Source: Aurantibacter sp042094015
GTDB taxonomy: Bacteria > Bacteroidota > Bacteroidia > Flavobacteriales > Flavobacteriaceae
Assembly: GCF_042094015.1 (NCBI RefSeq)
Contig: NZ_JBELDZ010000022.1
Location: 1-35,137 of the forward strand
Direction of reading: 5' to 3'
Length of the DNA: 35,137 nucleotides
Shown here: one piece after another, positions 25,643 to 34,845 of the stretch
Layout of the letters: each line of letters opens with the position of its first letter
Numbering within the stretch: position 1 is the first letter of the stretch
The notes under the pieces: model-generated
What the model saw: the letters and a program-made list of their open reading frames with translations, nothing else
Told to the model about the DNA's origin: nothing
The model's database searches: none
Translations under genes and position numbers: made by a program

Positions 25643-28054
25643 ATGGAGATTTGTTTCCATTGTGGAGATACTTGTAATAATGGCGTTGTTATACATAACG
25701 AAAAAACGTTTTGTTGCAATGGTTGTAAAACTGTTTACGATATTTTACACGATAATAATTTAGATTATTATTACGAGTTAGAACAAGTGCCTGGAATTAC
25801 ACCAAATGTAATAAATGGTAAGTTTGATTATTTAGATAACGACATTATAATTAAAGAACTTTTAGACTTCAATGAAGGTAATACACAAATAGCCTCTTTT
25901 TTAATACCTGTTATTCATTGTAGTTCTTGTATTTGGATTTTAGAGAATTTAAATAGGTTAAACCCAAATATTCTAACATCTCAAGTTGATTTTCCAAAAA
26001 AAACAGTTAGAATTAGTTATTCGACTAAAGAAATCAGCTTAAAAGATGTGGTTGTTTTATTAACTAAGTTAGGTTATGAGCCATATATTTCTCTAAATGA
26101 TATAAAAAAAGATACTAAAACTAAAGATAGAAGTTTAATCTATAAATTAGGTGTAGCTGGGTTTGCTTTTGGTAATATTATGTTTTTATCTTTTCCTGAA
26201 TATTTTGAAGTAAACGAGTTTTGGTTAAACCAATTTAAACATATATTTAGATGGTTAATGTTAGCGTTTTCTTTACCTGTTGTTTTTTATTCTGCTCAGG
26301 ATTATTTTAAATCTGCCTATAAAAGTTTGCAGTCTAAATTCTTAAATATTGATGTTCCAATTGCTTTAGGAGTTTCTGTGTTGTTTCTTAGGTCTGTACT
26401 GGAAGTTGTTTTAAACCTTGGGACTGGGTTTTTTGATAGCCTTTCAGGATTAGTTTTCTTTTTGTTATTAGGTAAGTTTTTTCAGCAGAAAACATATAAC
26501 TACTTATCTTTTGAACGCGATTATAAATCGTATTTCCCAATAGCAGTTACTAAATTAGATACCGAAAATCTTATAGACGAATTGCAAACTAAAGTTTATG
26601 ATTTAGTTCCAAATGATTTTATTTTAATTAGAAACGAAGAGCTTATTCCTGTAGATGGCATTCTAAAAAAAGGAAGTGCTTTTATAGATTATAGCTTTGT
26701 TACTGGCGAAGCTAAATTAGTAGAAAAGACAATTGGAGATGAGATTTTTGCCGGAGGAAAACATTCAGGAACACCAATTGTAATTTTGGTAACAAAATCT
26801 GTAAAACAAAGTTATTTAACCCAACTTTGGAATAATGATATTTTTAAAACTTCTACACAAAATATATTTCAATCGCTTACAGATAAAATTAGCCAAAGAT
26901 TTACAAAAACCTTGTTGTTTATAGCTGTTTTATCTGCAGTAACTTGGATTTTTATAGATATATCAAAATCTTTAAATGTATTTACAGCAGTTTTAATTGT
27001 AGCGTGTCCTTGCGCATTAGCTTTGGCAGCACCATTCACGTTGGGTAATTTATTGCGTATTTTAGGAATGAATAAATTATATCTTAAAAAAGCAGAAGTT
27101 ATTGAGCAATTGGCAGGAATAGACGCTATTGTATTCGATAAAACAGGAACGCTAACAACAAATGCTTTACATACTATTTCTTATAAAGGTGAATTGTTTT
27201 CGGACGAAGAAAATAATCAATTAAAAAATGTATTAAGAGCTTCAAATCATCCGTTAAGTCGTGCGTTGTTTCATCATATTAAAAGCGATGTATGTTTTAA
27301 TATTACTAATTATTCAGAAGATGTTGGTAAAGGAATAAGTGCCAATATTAATAATAAAACAATAAAGATAGGACGATTTGATTTTGTTACTTCAGAAAGT
27401 AAATCTAATACTAAGTCTGAATTTAATCAGCTTCAAACAACTGTTCATGTTTCTATAAACGAAAAGTACAAAGGTTATTATGCGTTTAAAAATGAATATA
27501 GAAAAGGATTTGATAATTTACTGAAGCAACTATCAAAAAATTATCAATTGATTATCCTTTCAGGAGATAATTCAGGTGAAGCCAATTATTTATCAAAAGT
27601 TTTGCCCACTGATGTACAATTAGTTTTTAATCAAAATCCGGATGATAAATTGGAGTATGTAAAAACACTACAAGATAAGAATAAAAAAGTATTAATGATT
27701 GGTGATGGGTTAAACGACGCTGGAGCATTAGCTCAAAGTAACGTTGGTATATCTATATCAGAAAACATTAATGTGTTTTCTCCTGCGTGTGATGGTATTT
27801 TGGATGCTTCTATGTTTAAAAATATACCTGAGTTTCTCCAGGTGTCTAAAAAAGGTGTAAAAATTATTAAGTACGCATTCTTTTTCTCTTTGTTTTATAA
27901 TCTAATAGGTTTAGGTTTTGCAATTACTGGTTATTTAAAACCAGTTGTTGCTGCTATTTTAATGCCGTTAAGTTCCATTTCAATTGTATTTTTCACCACC
28001 ATTTCAACTTATTTTATTGGGAAACAAATTATGAAAAATTCTTATCAAAGCTGA
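25643..28054 (+). CDS. ccoI: CcoI-type copper-translocating P-type ATPase
   Basis: An inner-membrane P1B ATPase of 803 residues that exports copper for assembly of the CuB site of cbb3 oxidase (FixI/CcoI group). The N-terminus has a Cys-rich metal-binding domain (FHCGDTCNN, FCCNGCKTVYD). An HMA domain follows with HCSSCIW (Cys93 and Cys96). Then come about eight membrane helices with the Cys455-Pro-Cys457 motif in VACPCALALAAPF. The actuator motif appears as SFVTGEAKLVEK, the phosphorylation site is Asp499 in DKTGTLT, and the hinge is GDGLNDAGAL. The first gene of the cco operon; position next to ccoS and ccoNO supports the CcoI role over general copper export. Confidence 0.93.
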   Translation: MEICFHCGDTCNNGVVIHNEKTFCCNGCKTVYDILHDNNLDYYYELEQVPGITPNVINGKFDYLDNDIIIKELLDFNEGNTQIASFLIPVIHCSSCIWILENLNRLNPNILTSQVDFPKKTVRISYSTKEISLKDVVVLLTKLGYEPYISLNDIKKDTKTKDRSLIYKLGVAGFAFGNIMFLSFPEYFEVNEFWLNQFKHIFRWLMLAFSLPVVFYSAQDYFKSAYKSLQSKFLNIDVPIALGVSVLFLRSVLEVVLNLGTGFFDSLSGLVFFLLLGKFFQQKTYNYLSFERDYKSYFPIAVTKLDTENLIDELQTKVYDLVPNDFILIRNEELIPVDGILKKGSAFIDYSFVTGEAKLVEKTIGDEIFAGGKHSGTPIVILVTKSVKQSYLTQLWNNDIFKTSTQNIFQSLTDKISQRFTKTLLFIAVLSAVTWIFIDISKSLNVFTAVLIVACPCALALAAPFTLGNLLRILGMNKLYLKKAEVIEQLAGIDAIVFDKTGTLTTNALHTISYKGELFSDEENNQLKNVLRASNHPLSRALFHHIKSDVCFNITNYSEDVGKGISANINNKTIKIGRFDFVTSESKSNTKSEFNQLQTTVHVSINEKYKGYYAFKNEYRKGFDNLLKQLSKNYQLIILSGDNSGEANYLSKVLPTDVQLVFNQNPDDKLEYVKTLQDKNKKVLMIGDGLNDAGALAQSNVGISISENINVFSPACDGILDASMFKNIPEFLQVSKKGVKIIKYAFFFSLFYNLIGLGFAITGYLKPVVAAILMPLSSISIVFFTTISTYFIGKQIMKNSYQS

Positions 28055-28115
28055 TAAATGTCATCTTTTAAAATAGTCTTATAAGTTAATTTTACAATCT
28101 AATATTATTTTAGGT

Positions 28116-28325
28116 ATGACTATAATTTATTTACTCTTAACAATTAGCGTACTAGTGGCTTTAGCTTTTTTTTTAGCATTTATAGTTTCTGTAAAAAGTG
28201 GTCAGTATGATGATGTCTATACTCCATCGGTTCGTATGCTTTTTGATGATGAGTTGGTAAAATCAAAAATACCTAAAACTAAAATAGAGTCAACTAAGAA
28301 AATTAAAACTAACAATCACAATTAA
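28116..28325 (+). CDS. ccoS: cbb3 oxidase maturation protein CcoS
   Basis: A 69-residue single-helix membrane protein (helix about residues 3-25) with the hallmark VKSGQYDDVYTPSVRMLFDD after the helix. CcoS is needed for cofactor insertion into cbb3 oxidase. It lies between ccoI and ccoNO, with the next start 8 bases after its stop. Confidence 0.93.
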   Translation: MTIIYLLLTISVLVALAFFLAFIVSVKSGQYDDVYTPSVRMLFDDELVKSKIPKTKIESTKKIKTNNHN

Positions 28326-28333
28326 ATATTTAT

Positions 28334-30535
28334 ATGGAAGTACAACAATTTTATTACGATAATAAAATCGTTCGAAAATTCATTGTAGCAACAATGTTTT
28401 GGGGAATAGTGGGAATGAGTGTTGGGTTATTATTAGCCTTTATGTTTTTGTTTCCTAATGTTACAGATGGCATTTCTTGGTTAAGTTTTGGTAGACTACG
28501 ACCATTGCATACTAATGCTGTAATTTTTGCATTTGTTGGTAATGCTATTTTTGCAGGAGTTTATTATTCTTCTCAGCGATTGCTTAAAGCAAGAATGTGG
28601 AAAGATTGGTTAAGTAACTTAAATTTTTGGGGCTGGCAAGCCATAATAGTTGGTGCGGCAATTACATTGCCTTTGGGATATACGTCTTCTAAAGAGTACG
28701 CAGAATTAGAATGGCCTTTTGATATTGCTATTGCTTTAATCTGGGTTGCTTTTGGAGCCAATTTAATAGGGACAATCTTAAAGAGAAGACAGCGTCATTT
28801 ATATGTAGCTATATGGTTTTATTTAGGAACTTTTGTAACTGTTGCAGTTTTACATATTGTAAATAGTATGGCTATACCTGTTGGAGCTTTAAAAAGTTAT
28901 TCCGTTTATGCAGGAGTTCAAGATGCTTTGGTACAATGGTGGTATGGACATAATGCGGTAGCGTTTTTCTTAACAACTCCTTTTTTAGGTTTAATGTACT
29001 ATTTTGTGCCTAAAGCAGCCAATAGACCAGTTTATTCTTATAGATTATCTATTGTGCACTTTTGGTCGCTTATATTTATTTATATCTGGGCTGGACCACA
29101 TCATTTATTATATACGTCATTACCAGATTGGGCTCAAAATTTAGGTGTTGCATTTTCTATTATGTTATTAGCTCCATCTTGGGGAGGAATGATAAATGGG
29201 TTATTAACACTTAGAGGCGCTTGGGATAAAGTGCGAGTAGATCCAGTTTTAAAATTTATGGTAGTAGCTATTACAGGTTATGGTATGGCAACCTTTGAAG
29301 GTCCAATATTATCTCTTAAAAATGTAAATGCAATTGCACATTTTAGCGATTGGATTATTGCACACGTTCATGTTGGAGCTTTAGCTTGGAATGGGTTCTT
29401 AACCTTTGGTATGATTTATTGGATGGTGCCAAGATTATTTAAAACTAGCTTATGGTCTATTAAATTAGCAAATGCACATTTTTGGATAGGTACTTTGGGT
29501 ATTATATTATATGCATTGCCAATGTATGTTGCTGGTTTTCAGCAAGCTTTAATGTGGAAAGAATTTAACCCAGATGGAACCTTGAAATACGGAAATTTCT
29601 TAGAAACATTAACTGAGATTATTCCAATGTATTGGATGAGAGCTATTGGAGGAACTATGTTTATTGTTGGAATGTTCTTGTTAGTTTATAATATGATAAT
29701 GACAGCAAGACAAGGAAGTAAAGTAACCGATGAATTGGCAGAAGCAACACCTTTAGAGAAAGTAACACCTAAAAGAACTACTAAAGAAGGTTATCATACT
29801 TGGCTAGAAAGAAGACCTGTTAAGTTAACGATTTATGCGACCATTGCTATTTTAATTGGGGGAATTGTCCAGATTGCTCCTTCTCTAATGGTAGATGACT
29901 ATATACCTGTAATTAGTAGTGTTAAACCATATTCACCATTAGAACTTGAAGGTCGAGATATTTATATAGCCGAAGGTTGTGTGGGTTGTCATTCTCAAAT
30001 GATTAGACCATTTAGGAGTGAAGTTGAGCGTTATGGAGAATACTCAAAAGCAGGAGAATTTGTTTACGATCATCCGTTTTTATGGGGAAGTAAGCGTACT
30101 GGGCCAGATTTAATGCGTATTGGTGGTAAATATTCAGATAACTGGCATTTAAATCACATGTACGATCCGCAAAGCACATCTTCAGGTTCTATTATGCCAA
30201 GCTATAAGTGGTTAATTAAGAATGAGTTAGATAAGAGTAATATAGAGGCTAAACTTAATGCTATGGTAGCTTTAGGCGTGCCATATACCAAACAAGATAT
30301 TGAAACAGCTCAAGAGTCTATGTTGGCTCAAGGAACTCAAATAGAAAAAAACCTTTATAATGATCCAGATTTTGCCAAAACTTATGAAGCGGATAAGAAA
30401 TATGCAAAAGACAACGGTTTAGAGTTTATTGAGATGAGAAACCGTGAAATAGTTGCAGTTATAGCTTACTTGCAACGTTTGGGGATAGATATTAAAGTGA
30501 AGAATACAGACGGTACAGAAACCGAATTAAAATAA
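28334..30535 (+). CDS. ccoNO: cbb3-type cytochrome c oxidase, fused subunits I and II (CcoNO)
   Basis: The catalytic haem-copper subunit (CcoN) and the membrane-anchored monohaem cytochrome c (CcoO) in one chain of 733 residues. This fusion is usual in Bacteroidota. The CcoN part (about 1-470) holds the metal ligands in RPLHTNAVIFAFVGN, YGHNAVAFFL, WAGPHHLLYTSLPDWAQ (CuB histidines) and IIAHVHVGALAWNG. The CcoO part begins after a further helix (about 495-515) and contains the haem-binding GCVGCHSQMIRPF (Cys549, Cys552, His553), followed by GPDLMRIGGKYSDNWHLNHM and an IMPSYKWL axial-Met region. It reduces O2 at low concentration and pumps protons. It is followed after 7 bases by ccoQ. Confidence 0.96.
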   Translation: MEVQQFYYDNKIVRKFIVATMFWGIVGMSVGLLLAFMFLFPNVTDGISWLSFGRLRPLHTNAVIFAFVGNAIFAGVYYSSQRLLKARMWKDWLSNLNFWGWQAIIVGAAITLPLGYTSSKEYAELEWPFDIAIALIWVAFGANLIGTILKRRQRHLYVAIWFYLGTFVTVAVLHIVNSMAIPVGALKSYSVYAGVQDALVQWWYGHNAVAFFLTTPFLGLMYYFVPKAANRPVYSYRLSIVHFWSLIFIYIWAGPHHLLYTSLPDWAQNLGVAFSIMLLAPSWGGMINGLLTLRGAWDKVRVDPVLKFMVVAITGYGMATFEGPILSLKNVNAIAHFSDWIIAHVHVGALAWNGFLTFGMIYWMVPRLFKTSLWSIKLANAHFWIGTLGIILYALPMYVAGFQQALMWKEFNPDGTLKYGNFLETLTEIIPMYWMRAIGGTMFIVGMFLLVYNMIMTARQGSKVTDELAEATPLEKVTPKRTTKEGYHTWLERRPVKLTIYATIAILIGGIVQIAPSLMVDDYIPVISSVKPYSPLELEGRDIYIAEGCVGCHSQMIRPFRSEVERYGEYSKAGEFVYDHPFLWGSKRTGPDLMRIGGKYSDNWHLNHMYDPQSTSSGSIMPSYKWLIKNELDKSNIEAKLNAMVALGVPYTKQDIETAQESMLAQGTQIEKNLYNDPDFAKTYEADKKYAKDNGLEFIEMRNREIVAVIAYLQRLGIDIKVKNTDGTETELK

Positions 30536-30542
30536 AGAGATT

Positions 30543-30737
30543 ATGTTAAAATTTATAAAAGGAAACTTAGAACAAATAGATGGTGTAGCTGTTTATCCAA
30601 TGATTTCGTTACTTATATTTTTTATCTTTTTTATGGTACTTTTTTGGTGGGTTTTCACAGCTAAAAAAGCTCATATTCAAGAAGTAAGTTCTATACCATT
30701 GGAAGATGATACTGTAATTTTTAAAGATCAATTATAA
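30543..30737 (+). CDS. ccoQ: CcoQ-like cbb3 oxidase subunit IV
   Basis: A 64-residue protein with one membrane helix (about residues 20-40, SLLIFFIFFMVLFWWVFTAK) and a short polar tail. Size, topology and position between ccoNO and ccoP fit CcoQ, which stabilises the oxidase. Sequence conservation in this family is low, so the call rests largely on context. Its stop codon shares one base with the ccoP start. Confidence 0.8.
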   Translation: MLKFIKGNLEQIDGVAVYPMISLLIFFIFFMVLFWWVFTAKKAHIQEVSSIPLEDDTVIFKDQL

Positions 30738-31636
30738 TGAAGACAACCGCATCATATCTTAGAGTTATTCTATTTACAATTACATCAATTGGTGTTATAG
30801 AATATTTGTACAAAACAGAAACAGAATGGGCTATGTTTAGCCAACCTATGTTTTGGTTAATAGTAGGTTGTTTATTCTTATTTGCTCTAGCCTTCGAGGT
30901 TTGTATTGAAGCTTTAGAAACTGTTTTAGCACACTCCTTAGAAGAGGATTCTAAAGTTAATTATTTAGTTAAAAGGAAAGAAGAACAAGAAAGACCTTTT
31001 AAAAAAATAAAAGCCTTTTATAAAAAAATGCTAGGTAGTAAGGCGATTCAAGAAGAACATGAAATTATATTGGATCATAATTATGACGGAATTAAGGAAT
31101 TGGATAATAATTTACCGCCTTGGTGGGTTTATAGTTTTTATGCAACCATTTTATTTGCAATTATTTATTTAGTGAGATTTGAAGTTTTTAACGATTATAA
31201 TCAAGTTGAGGAATACGAAGCAGCTGTTGTAGTTGCTAAAAAAGAAATTGCTGAATGGAAAAAAACAGCAAAAAATTTAGTAGATATTAATACTGTTGAG
31301 GTTTTAACTGAAACTTCAGATTTAGCTGCAGGTAAAAAGATATTTGAGGCAAATTGTGTGGCTTGTCATAAGGCAGATGGTGGAGGAGGAATTGGACCAA
31401 ACCTTACCGATGAAAACTGGATTTTAGGAGGCGGAATAAAAAACGTATTTAAAACAATTTCTGAAGGAGGAAGAGATGGAAAAGGAATGATTTCTTGGAA
31501 ATCAGATTTAAAACCTTTAGAGATAGCTCAAGCTGCAAGTTATGTGTTAACTTTTCAAGGCACTACACCTGCAGAACCTAAAGATCTAGAAGGTGATCTT
31601 TGGAAGCCAGAAGTAACAGAGTCAGTAGAAAAGTAA
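30737..31636 (+). CDS. ccoP: cbb3 oxidase subunit III (CcoP), single-haem form
   Basis: A 299-residue membrane cytochrome c that delivers electrons to CcoNO. Three membrane segments are seen (about 8-24, 32-60 and 130-152), with NLPPWWVYSFYATILFAI being the conserved CcoP anchor. A periplasmic cytochrome c domain follows with one CxxCH (CVACH, Cys207-His211) in KKIFEANCVACHKADGGGG and a distal GMISWKSDLKP with the probable Met ligand. Proteobacterial CcoP usually has two CxxCH motifs; here only one is found. The gene overlaps ccoQ by one base. Confidence 0.92.
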   Translation: MKTTASYLRVILFTITSIGVIEYLYKTETEWAMFSQPMFWLIVGCLFLFALAFEVCIEALETVLAHSLEEDSKVNYLVKRKEEQERPFKKIKAFYKKMLGSKAIQEEHEIILDHNYDGIKELDNNLPPWWVYSFYATILFAIIYLVRFEVFNDYNQVEEYEAAVVVAKKEIAEWKKTAKNLVDINTVEVLTETSDLAAGKKIFEANCVACHKADGGGGIGPNLTDENWILGGGIKNVFKTISEGGRDGKGMISWKSDLKPLEIAQAASYVLTFQGTTPAEPKDLEGDLWKPEVTESVEK

Positions 31637-31644
31637 TCTTAAAA

Positions 31645-33066
31645 ATGGCAAAACAAGAACAGGAAAACTTTAGAGATACCATTGGTACTTTAGCCGAAGA
31701 TGGTAAACGCGCTTGGGTTTTTCCAAAAAAGCCATCTGGTAAATGGTATAATTATCGTAAGTACGTTAGTTATGTTTTGTTATTATTTTTATTTAGTGCA
31801 CCATTTATAAAAATTAATGGTAATCAATTTTTTCTTTTTAATATATTAGAAAGACGATTTAATCTTTTTAGCTTTCCATTTTGGCCGCAAGACTTTCATC
31901 TTATGGTTATAATGATGATTATTGGCGTTGTATTTATTATCCTATTTACAGTAGCTTATGGACGTATATTTTGTGGTTGGATTTGTCCACAAACTATTTT
32001 TATGGAAATGGTTTTTAGACGAATTGAATATTGGATTGATGGCGATAGAGGCAAGCAAATCCGTTTGTCTAAAATGCCTTGGAACACAGAGAAAATTCGT
32101 AAACGTATTTTAAAATGGGTAGTCTTTTTTATTATTTCATTTTTAATAGCTAATGTTTTTTTAGCATATTTAATTAGTAGTGATACACTTTTAAGATATG
32201 TTACAGAAGGACCACAAGACCATGTTAGTACGCTTATAGCATTATTAATTTTCACAAGTGTTTTCTATTTTGTATTTGCATGGTTTAGAGAGCAGGTTTG
32301 TATTATAGTTTGTCCTTATGGACGTTTACAAGGTGCTTTATTAGATAACAAATCAATAATTGTTGCTTACGATCATAAAAGAGGAGAAAAAGATAAAGGA
32401 AGAGCAAAATTCAAGAATAGCGAAGAACGAGAAACCACAGGAAAAGGCGATTGTATAGATTGTTTTCAATGTGTAAATGTGTGCCCTACAGGAATAGATA
32501 TTAGAAATGGAACGCAATTGGAATGTGTTAATTGTACTGCTTGTATTGATGCTTGCGATCATATTATGGAATCCGTCAATCTTCAAAAAGGCTTGATTCG
32601 ATATGCTAGCGAAGAAAATATAGAAAAAAAAACAGTTTTTGAATTTACACCAAGACTTAAAGGTTACACAGTAACTTTAGGTATTCTAATTTTTGTTTTA
32701 ATTGGAATGTTGTTTTTGCGTAACGATGTAGAAGCACGTATTTTAAGATTGCCAGGTCAGTTGTACGAACACAAAGAAGGTAATGTTATTAGTAATGTCT
32801 ATACTTTTAAGTTAGTAAATAAAACCACCGAAGATTTAAAAGATTTAGAAATTAGATTAGTATCACATAAAGGTGAGGTAAAACTAGTTTCTCAAGAAAA
32901 AATTGATGTTGAAAAGCAAGGGCTAGCAGAAGGAACTCTTTTTATAGAAATTAACGGAAGTCTTTTAAAAGATGATAAAATAAAATTAGAAATCGCCATT
33001 TTTAATAACGGTAAGGAAATAGAAAGTACAACAACCAACTTTTTAGGGCCAAGAAGCTATAAATAA
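31645..33066 (+). CDS. ccoG: cbb3 oxidase accessory protein CcoG (FixG/RdxA)
   Basis: A 473-residue polyferredoxin-like membrane protein involved in copper reduction and oxidase assembly. It has membrane helices (about 35-55, 85-110, 155-180, 190-210 and 335-355), CGWICPQTIF and CIIVCPYGRLQ, and a two-cluster ferredoxin region with CIDCFQCVNVCPTG and CVNCTACIDACDH. A C-terminal Ig-like FixG_C domain ends the chain. The frame is open 15 codons upstream into ccoP, but the ATG at 31645, eight bases after the ccoP stop, starts the normal MAKQEQENFRDTIGT sequence and is preferred. Confidence 0.93.
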   Translation: MAKQEQENFRDTIGTLAEDGKRAWVFPKKPSGKWYNYRKYVSYVLLLFLFSAPFIKINGNQFFLFNILERRFNLFSFPFWPQDFHLMVIMMIIGVVFIILFTVAYGRIFCGWICPQTIFMEMVFRRIEYWIDGDRGKQIRLSKMPWNTEKIRKRILKWVVFFIISFLIANVFLAYLISSDTLLRYVTEGPQDHVSTLIALLIFTSVFYFVFAWFREQVCIIVCPYGRLQGALLDNKSIIVAYDHKRGEKDKGRAKFKNSEERETTGKGDCIDCFQCVNVCPTGIDIRNGTQLECVNCTACIDACDHIMESVNLQKGLIRYASEENIEKKTVFEFTPRLKGYTVTLGILIFVLIGMLFLRNDVEARILRLPGQLYEHKEGNVISNVYTFKLVNKTTEDLKDLEIRLVSHKGEVKLVSQEKIDVEKQGLAEGTLFIEINGSLLKDDKIKLEIAIFNNGKEIESTTTNFLGPRSYK

Positions 33067-33084
33067 TATAACGATATATGTGTT

Positions 33085-33531
33085 ATGAAAATTAATTGGG
33101 GAACAGGTATAGTTTTAGGAATGTTAGCTTTTATTAGCTTTATATTATACTTGGTTATTACAATGGTTACCGATCAAAATTATTCTCATGATTTAGTCAC
33201 TGAAGAATATTATGCTAAAGAAATGTTGTATCAAAATGAAATTGATGCAGAAAACAATGCTAATAATTTAAGTGAACAATTAAAAGGAGAGCGAACTCAG
33301 GAAGGATGGCAAATCTTATTTCCAAAGGAACTAGAATACGAAAATATTAAAGGGAAAGTGTTTTTATATAGACCTTCAAATATGAAGTTGGATTTTGAAT
33401 TACCTCTTTATATTTCGAATAATAAAATTATTATTCCTAAACAAAAAATGTTAGATGGTCGTTGGAATATATCTATAGAATGGAGCTGTAACGGAAAGCC
33501 ATATCTGTACAAGAAAGAAATAATTTATTAG
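33085..33531 (+). CDS. ccoH: FixH/CcoH family protein
   Basis: A 148-residue protein with one N-terminal membrane helix (about 5-28, GTGIVLGMLAFISFILYLVI) and a periplasmic domain containing LVTEEYYAKEMLYQNEIDA, a conserved FixH landmark. FixH/CcoH is needed for a stable cbb3 complex. It lies 18 bases behind ccoG and 2 bases ahead of the next gene. Confidence 0.87.
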   Translation: MKINWGTGIVLGMLAFISFILYLVITMVTDQNYSHDLVTEEYYAKEMLYQNEIDAENNANNLSEQLKGERTQEGWQILFPKELEYENIKGKVFLYRPSNMKLDFELPLYISNNKIIIPKQKMLDGRWNISIEWSCNGKPYLYKKEIIY

Positions 33532-33533
33532 CT

Positions 33534-34238
33534 ATGTTACTCTCGGCTTTATTATTGGGGTTGTTTGGAAGTTTTCATTGTATAGGAATGTGTGGTCCAA
33601 TCGCTTTTTTATTGCCATTAGACAAAACTAATAAGTTAAAAAAAGGATTTCAGTTATTTAGTTACCATTTTGGAAGACTTACAACGTATGCGTTTTTAGG
33701 ACTTGTTTTTGGCTTATTAGGCCGAAGTTTATACTTGTTTGGATTACAACAACGTGTTAGTATTGTTCTTGGTGTTATAATGGTTCTTTCTGTAATATTA
33801 CCAAAAAAGCTGAGTACATCTAATTGGTTTACGCCAATGTATCAGTTGGTATCTAAAGTAAAATCGCTTATAGGGTTTAATCTAAAAAACAAATCTGTAA
33901 GTTCTTTTTTTATTATCGGATTATTAAACGGGTTATTACCTTGTGGATTAGTTTATATAGCTGTTTTTGGAGCTATTGGTTTAGGTAAATTATTTGAAGG
34001 AAGTTTATATATGGCTGTTTTTGGTTTAGGAACAATACCACTAATGACATCGGTTATTTATTTAGGCAACTACTTATCTCAACCAATAAAACAACGTGTG
34101 TTGAAATTAATCCCTGTATTTGTAGTAATTGTAGGTCTGCTGTTTGTTTTAAGAGGATTAGGGTTAGGAATACCATATATCTCGCCAGCAGAAACTGTAA
34201 CTGTAAAATCTGTAAACAGCTTGCAAAACTGTCATTAA
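33534..34238 (+). CDS. TauE/SafE-like (DsbD-type) membrane protein of the cco locus
   Basis: A 234-residue integral membrane protein with about six helices, related to the DsbD transmembrane/TauE-SafE group. The paired motifs GSFHCIGMCGPIAF (near residues 12-25) and GLLNGLLPCGLVYIA (about 130-145) are typical of this family, and each brings a Cys or Met-rich centre into the membrane. Genes of this kind commonly follow ccoH in Bacteroidota and are thought to help with copper or thiol handling during oxidase assembly; the transported compound is not known. It is two bases after ccoH. The label sulfite exporter is a family name, and nothing here supports sulfite transport. Confidence 0.85.
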   Translation: MLLSALLLGLFGSFHCIGMCGPIAFLLPLDKTNKLKKGFQLFSYHFGRLTTYAFLGLVFGLLGRSLYLFGLQQRVSIVLGVIMVLSVILPKKLSTSNWFTPMYQLVSKVKSLIGFNLKNKSVSSFFIIGLLNGLLPCGLVYIAVFGAIGLGKLFEGSLYMAVFGLGTIPLMTSVIYLGNYLSQPIKQRVLKLIPVFVVIVGLLFVLRGLGLGIPYISPAETVTVKSVNSLQNCH

Positions 34239-34255
34239 AATAAAAAATTATTAAT

Positions 34256-34408
34256 ATGAAATATTTAGTAAATCTTCCTTTAGTTAATTGGGGAATGGGA
34301 TCGGTAGTTATTGGCGTATTTGCATCAGTATGCGTAATATTAGTAGCTTTAGTATATAATATGGTTAATTCTGATTCTGAAAAAAAGAGTGATAAAGATG
34401 AGTCGTAA
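34256..34408 (+). CDS. 50-residue single-helix membrane peptide
   Basis: A short open frame not recognised as any known family: ATG at 34256, TAA at 34406-34408. It begins MKYLVNLPLVNWGMG, has one predicted membrane helix (about residues 16-37, VVIGVFASVCVILVALVYNM) and ends in a charged Ser/Asp/Lys/Glu tail. It starts 17 bases after the TauE/SafE-like gene and ends before the hairpin at 34468. Size and topology recall small oxidase subunits such as CcoQ or CydX, but that is a guess. The helix followed by a charged tail and the tight operon position argue for a real gene. Confidence 0.6.
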   Translation: MKYLVNLPLVNWGMGSVVIGVFASVCVILVALVYNMVNSDSEKKSDKDES

Positions 34409-34467
34409 TATTTTTAAAATTAACAAATAAGTTAGCTATATCTCAGTTAAAGAAATTATTAAAAAAA

Positions 34468-34505
34468 GTAAGATTTACTATGTTTATAAAAATAGTAAAT
34501 CTTAC
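34468..34505 (-). terminator. hairpin terminator for the 34535 gene
   Basis: A 14-bp perfect stem (34468-34481 with 34492-34505), core GTAAGATTTACTAT, with a 10-base loop. On the minus strand it is followed by a run of seven T residues. On the plus strand the T-tract is missing, so it is a weaker end for the cco operon. Confidence 0.75.
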
Positions 34506-34534
34506 AAATAGTTATTTATAGTTTAGTTAGTAAT

Positions 34535-34822
34535 TTAAAACATAAAATTTGCAAATGCTATAAGCGTGCATAAAACAAGACTTGCAATTACAGTATAAAG
34601 CACCATTTTTGGTTTCTGAACAGACAAAATCGCAACTAAAACGGCGTTACATAAAACAACAACTATAATTAATTGAATAAGCTGAAAAATTCCAGTTCCA
34701 TTCTGTAAAATAGACATTGCGGCAATACCACCTATGCAGGTTGAAACAATAATTGCTGAAGATGCATGTAGCATAAAGTTTTCTTTCCAATTTTTTTCAA
34801 TGTTTTGAATTACAGTATTCAT
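34535..34822 (-). CDS. three-helix membrane protein of unknown function
   Basis: A 95-residue protein that I do not recognise. After a polar start (MNTVIQNIEKNWKENF) it has three hydrophobic segments (about 18-40, 45-68 and 72-94), the last ending the protein at FANFMF. There are three Cys, all within helices, and no His cluster or known motif. Upstream lie a -7 box and an Fnr-type palindrome in the same geometry as at ccoI. The gene faces the end of the cco operon, and the hairpin at 34468 closes it. Low-oxygen expression is inferred; the function is not known. Confidence 0.65.
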   Translation of the reverse strand: MNTVIQNIEKNWKENFMLHASSAIIVSTCIGGIAAMSILQNGTGIFQLIQLIIVVVLCNAVLVAILSVQKPKMVLYTVIASLVLCTLIAFANFMF

Positions 34823-34845
34823 AAAGTTTTTTTTTAGTTATACTG

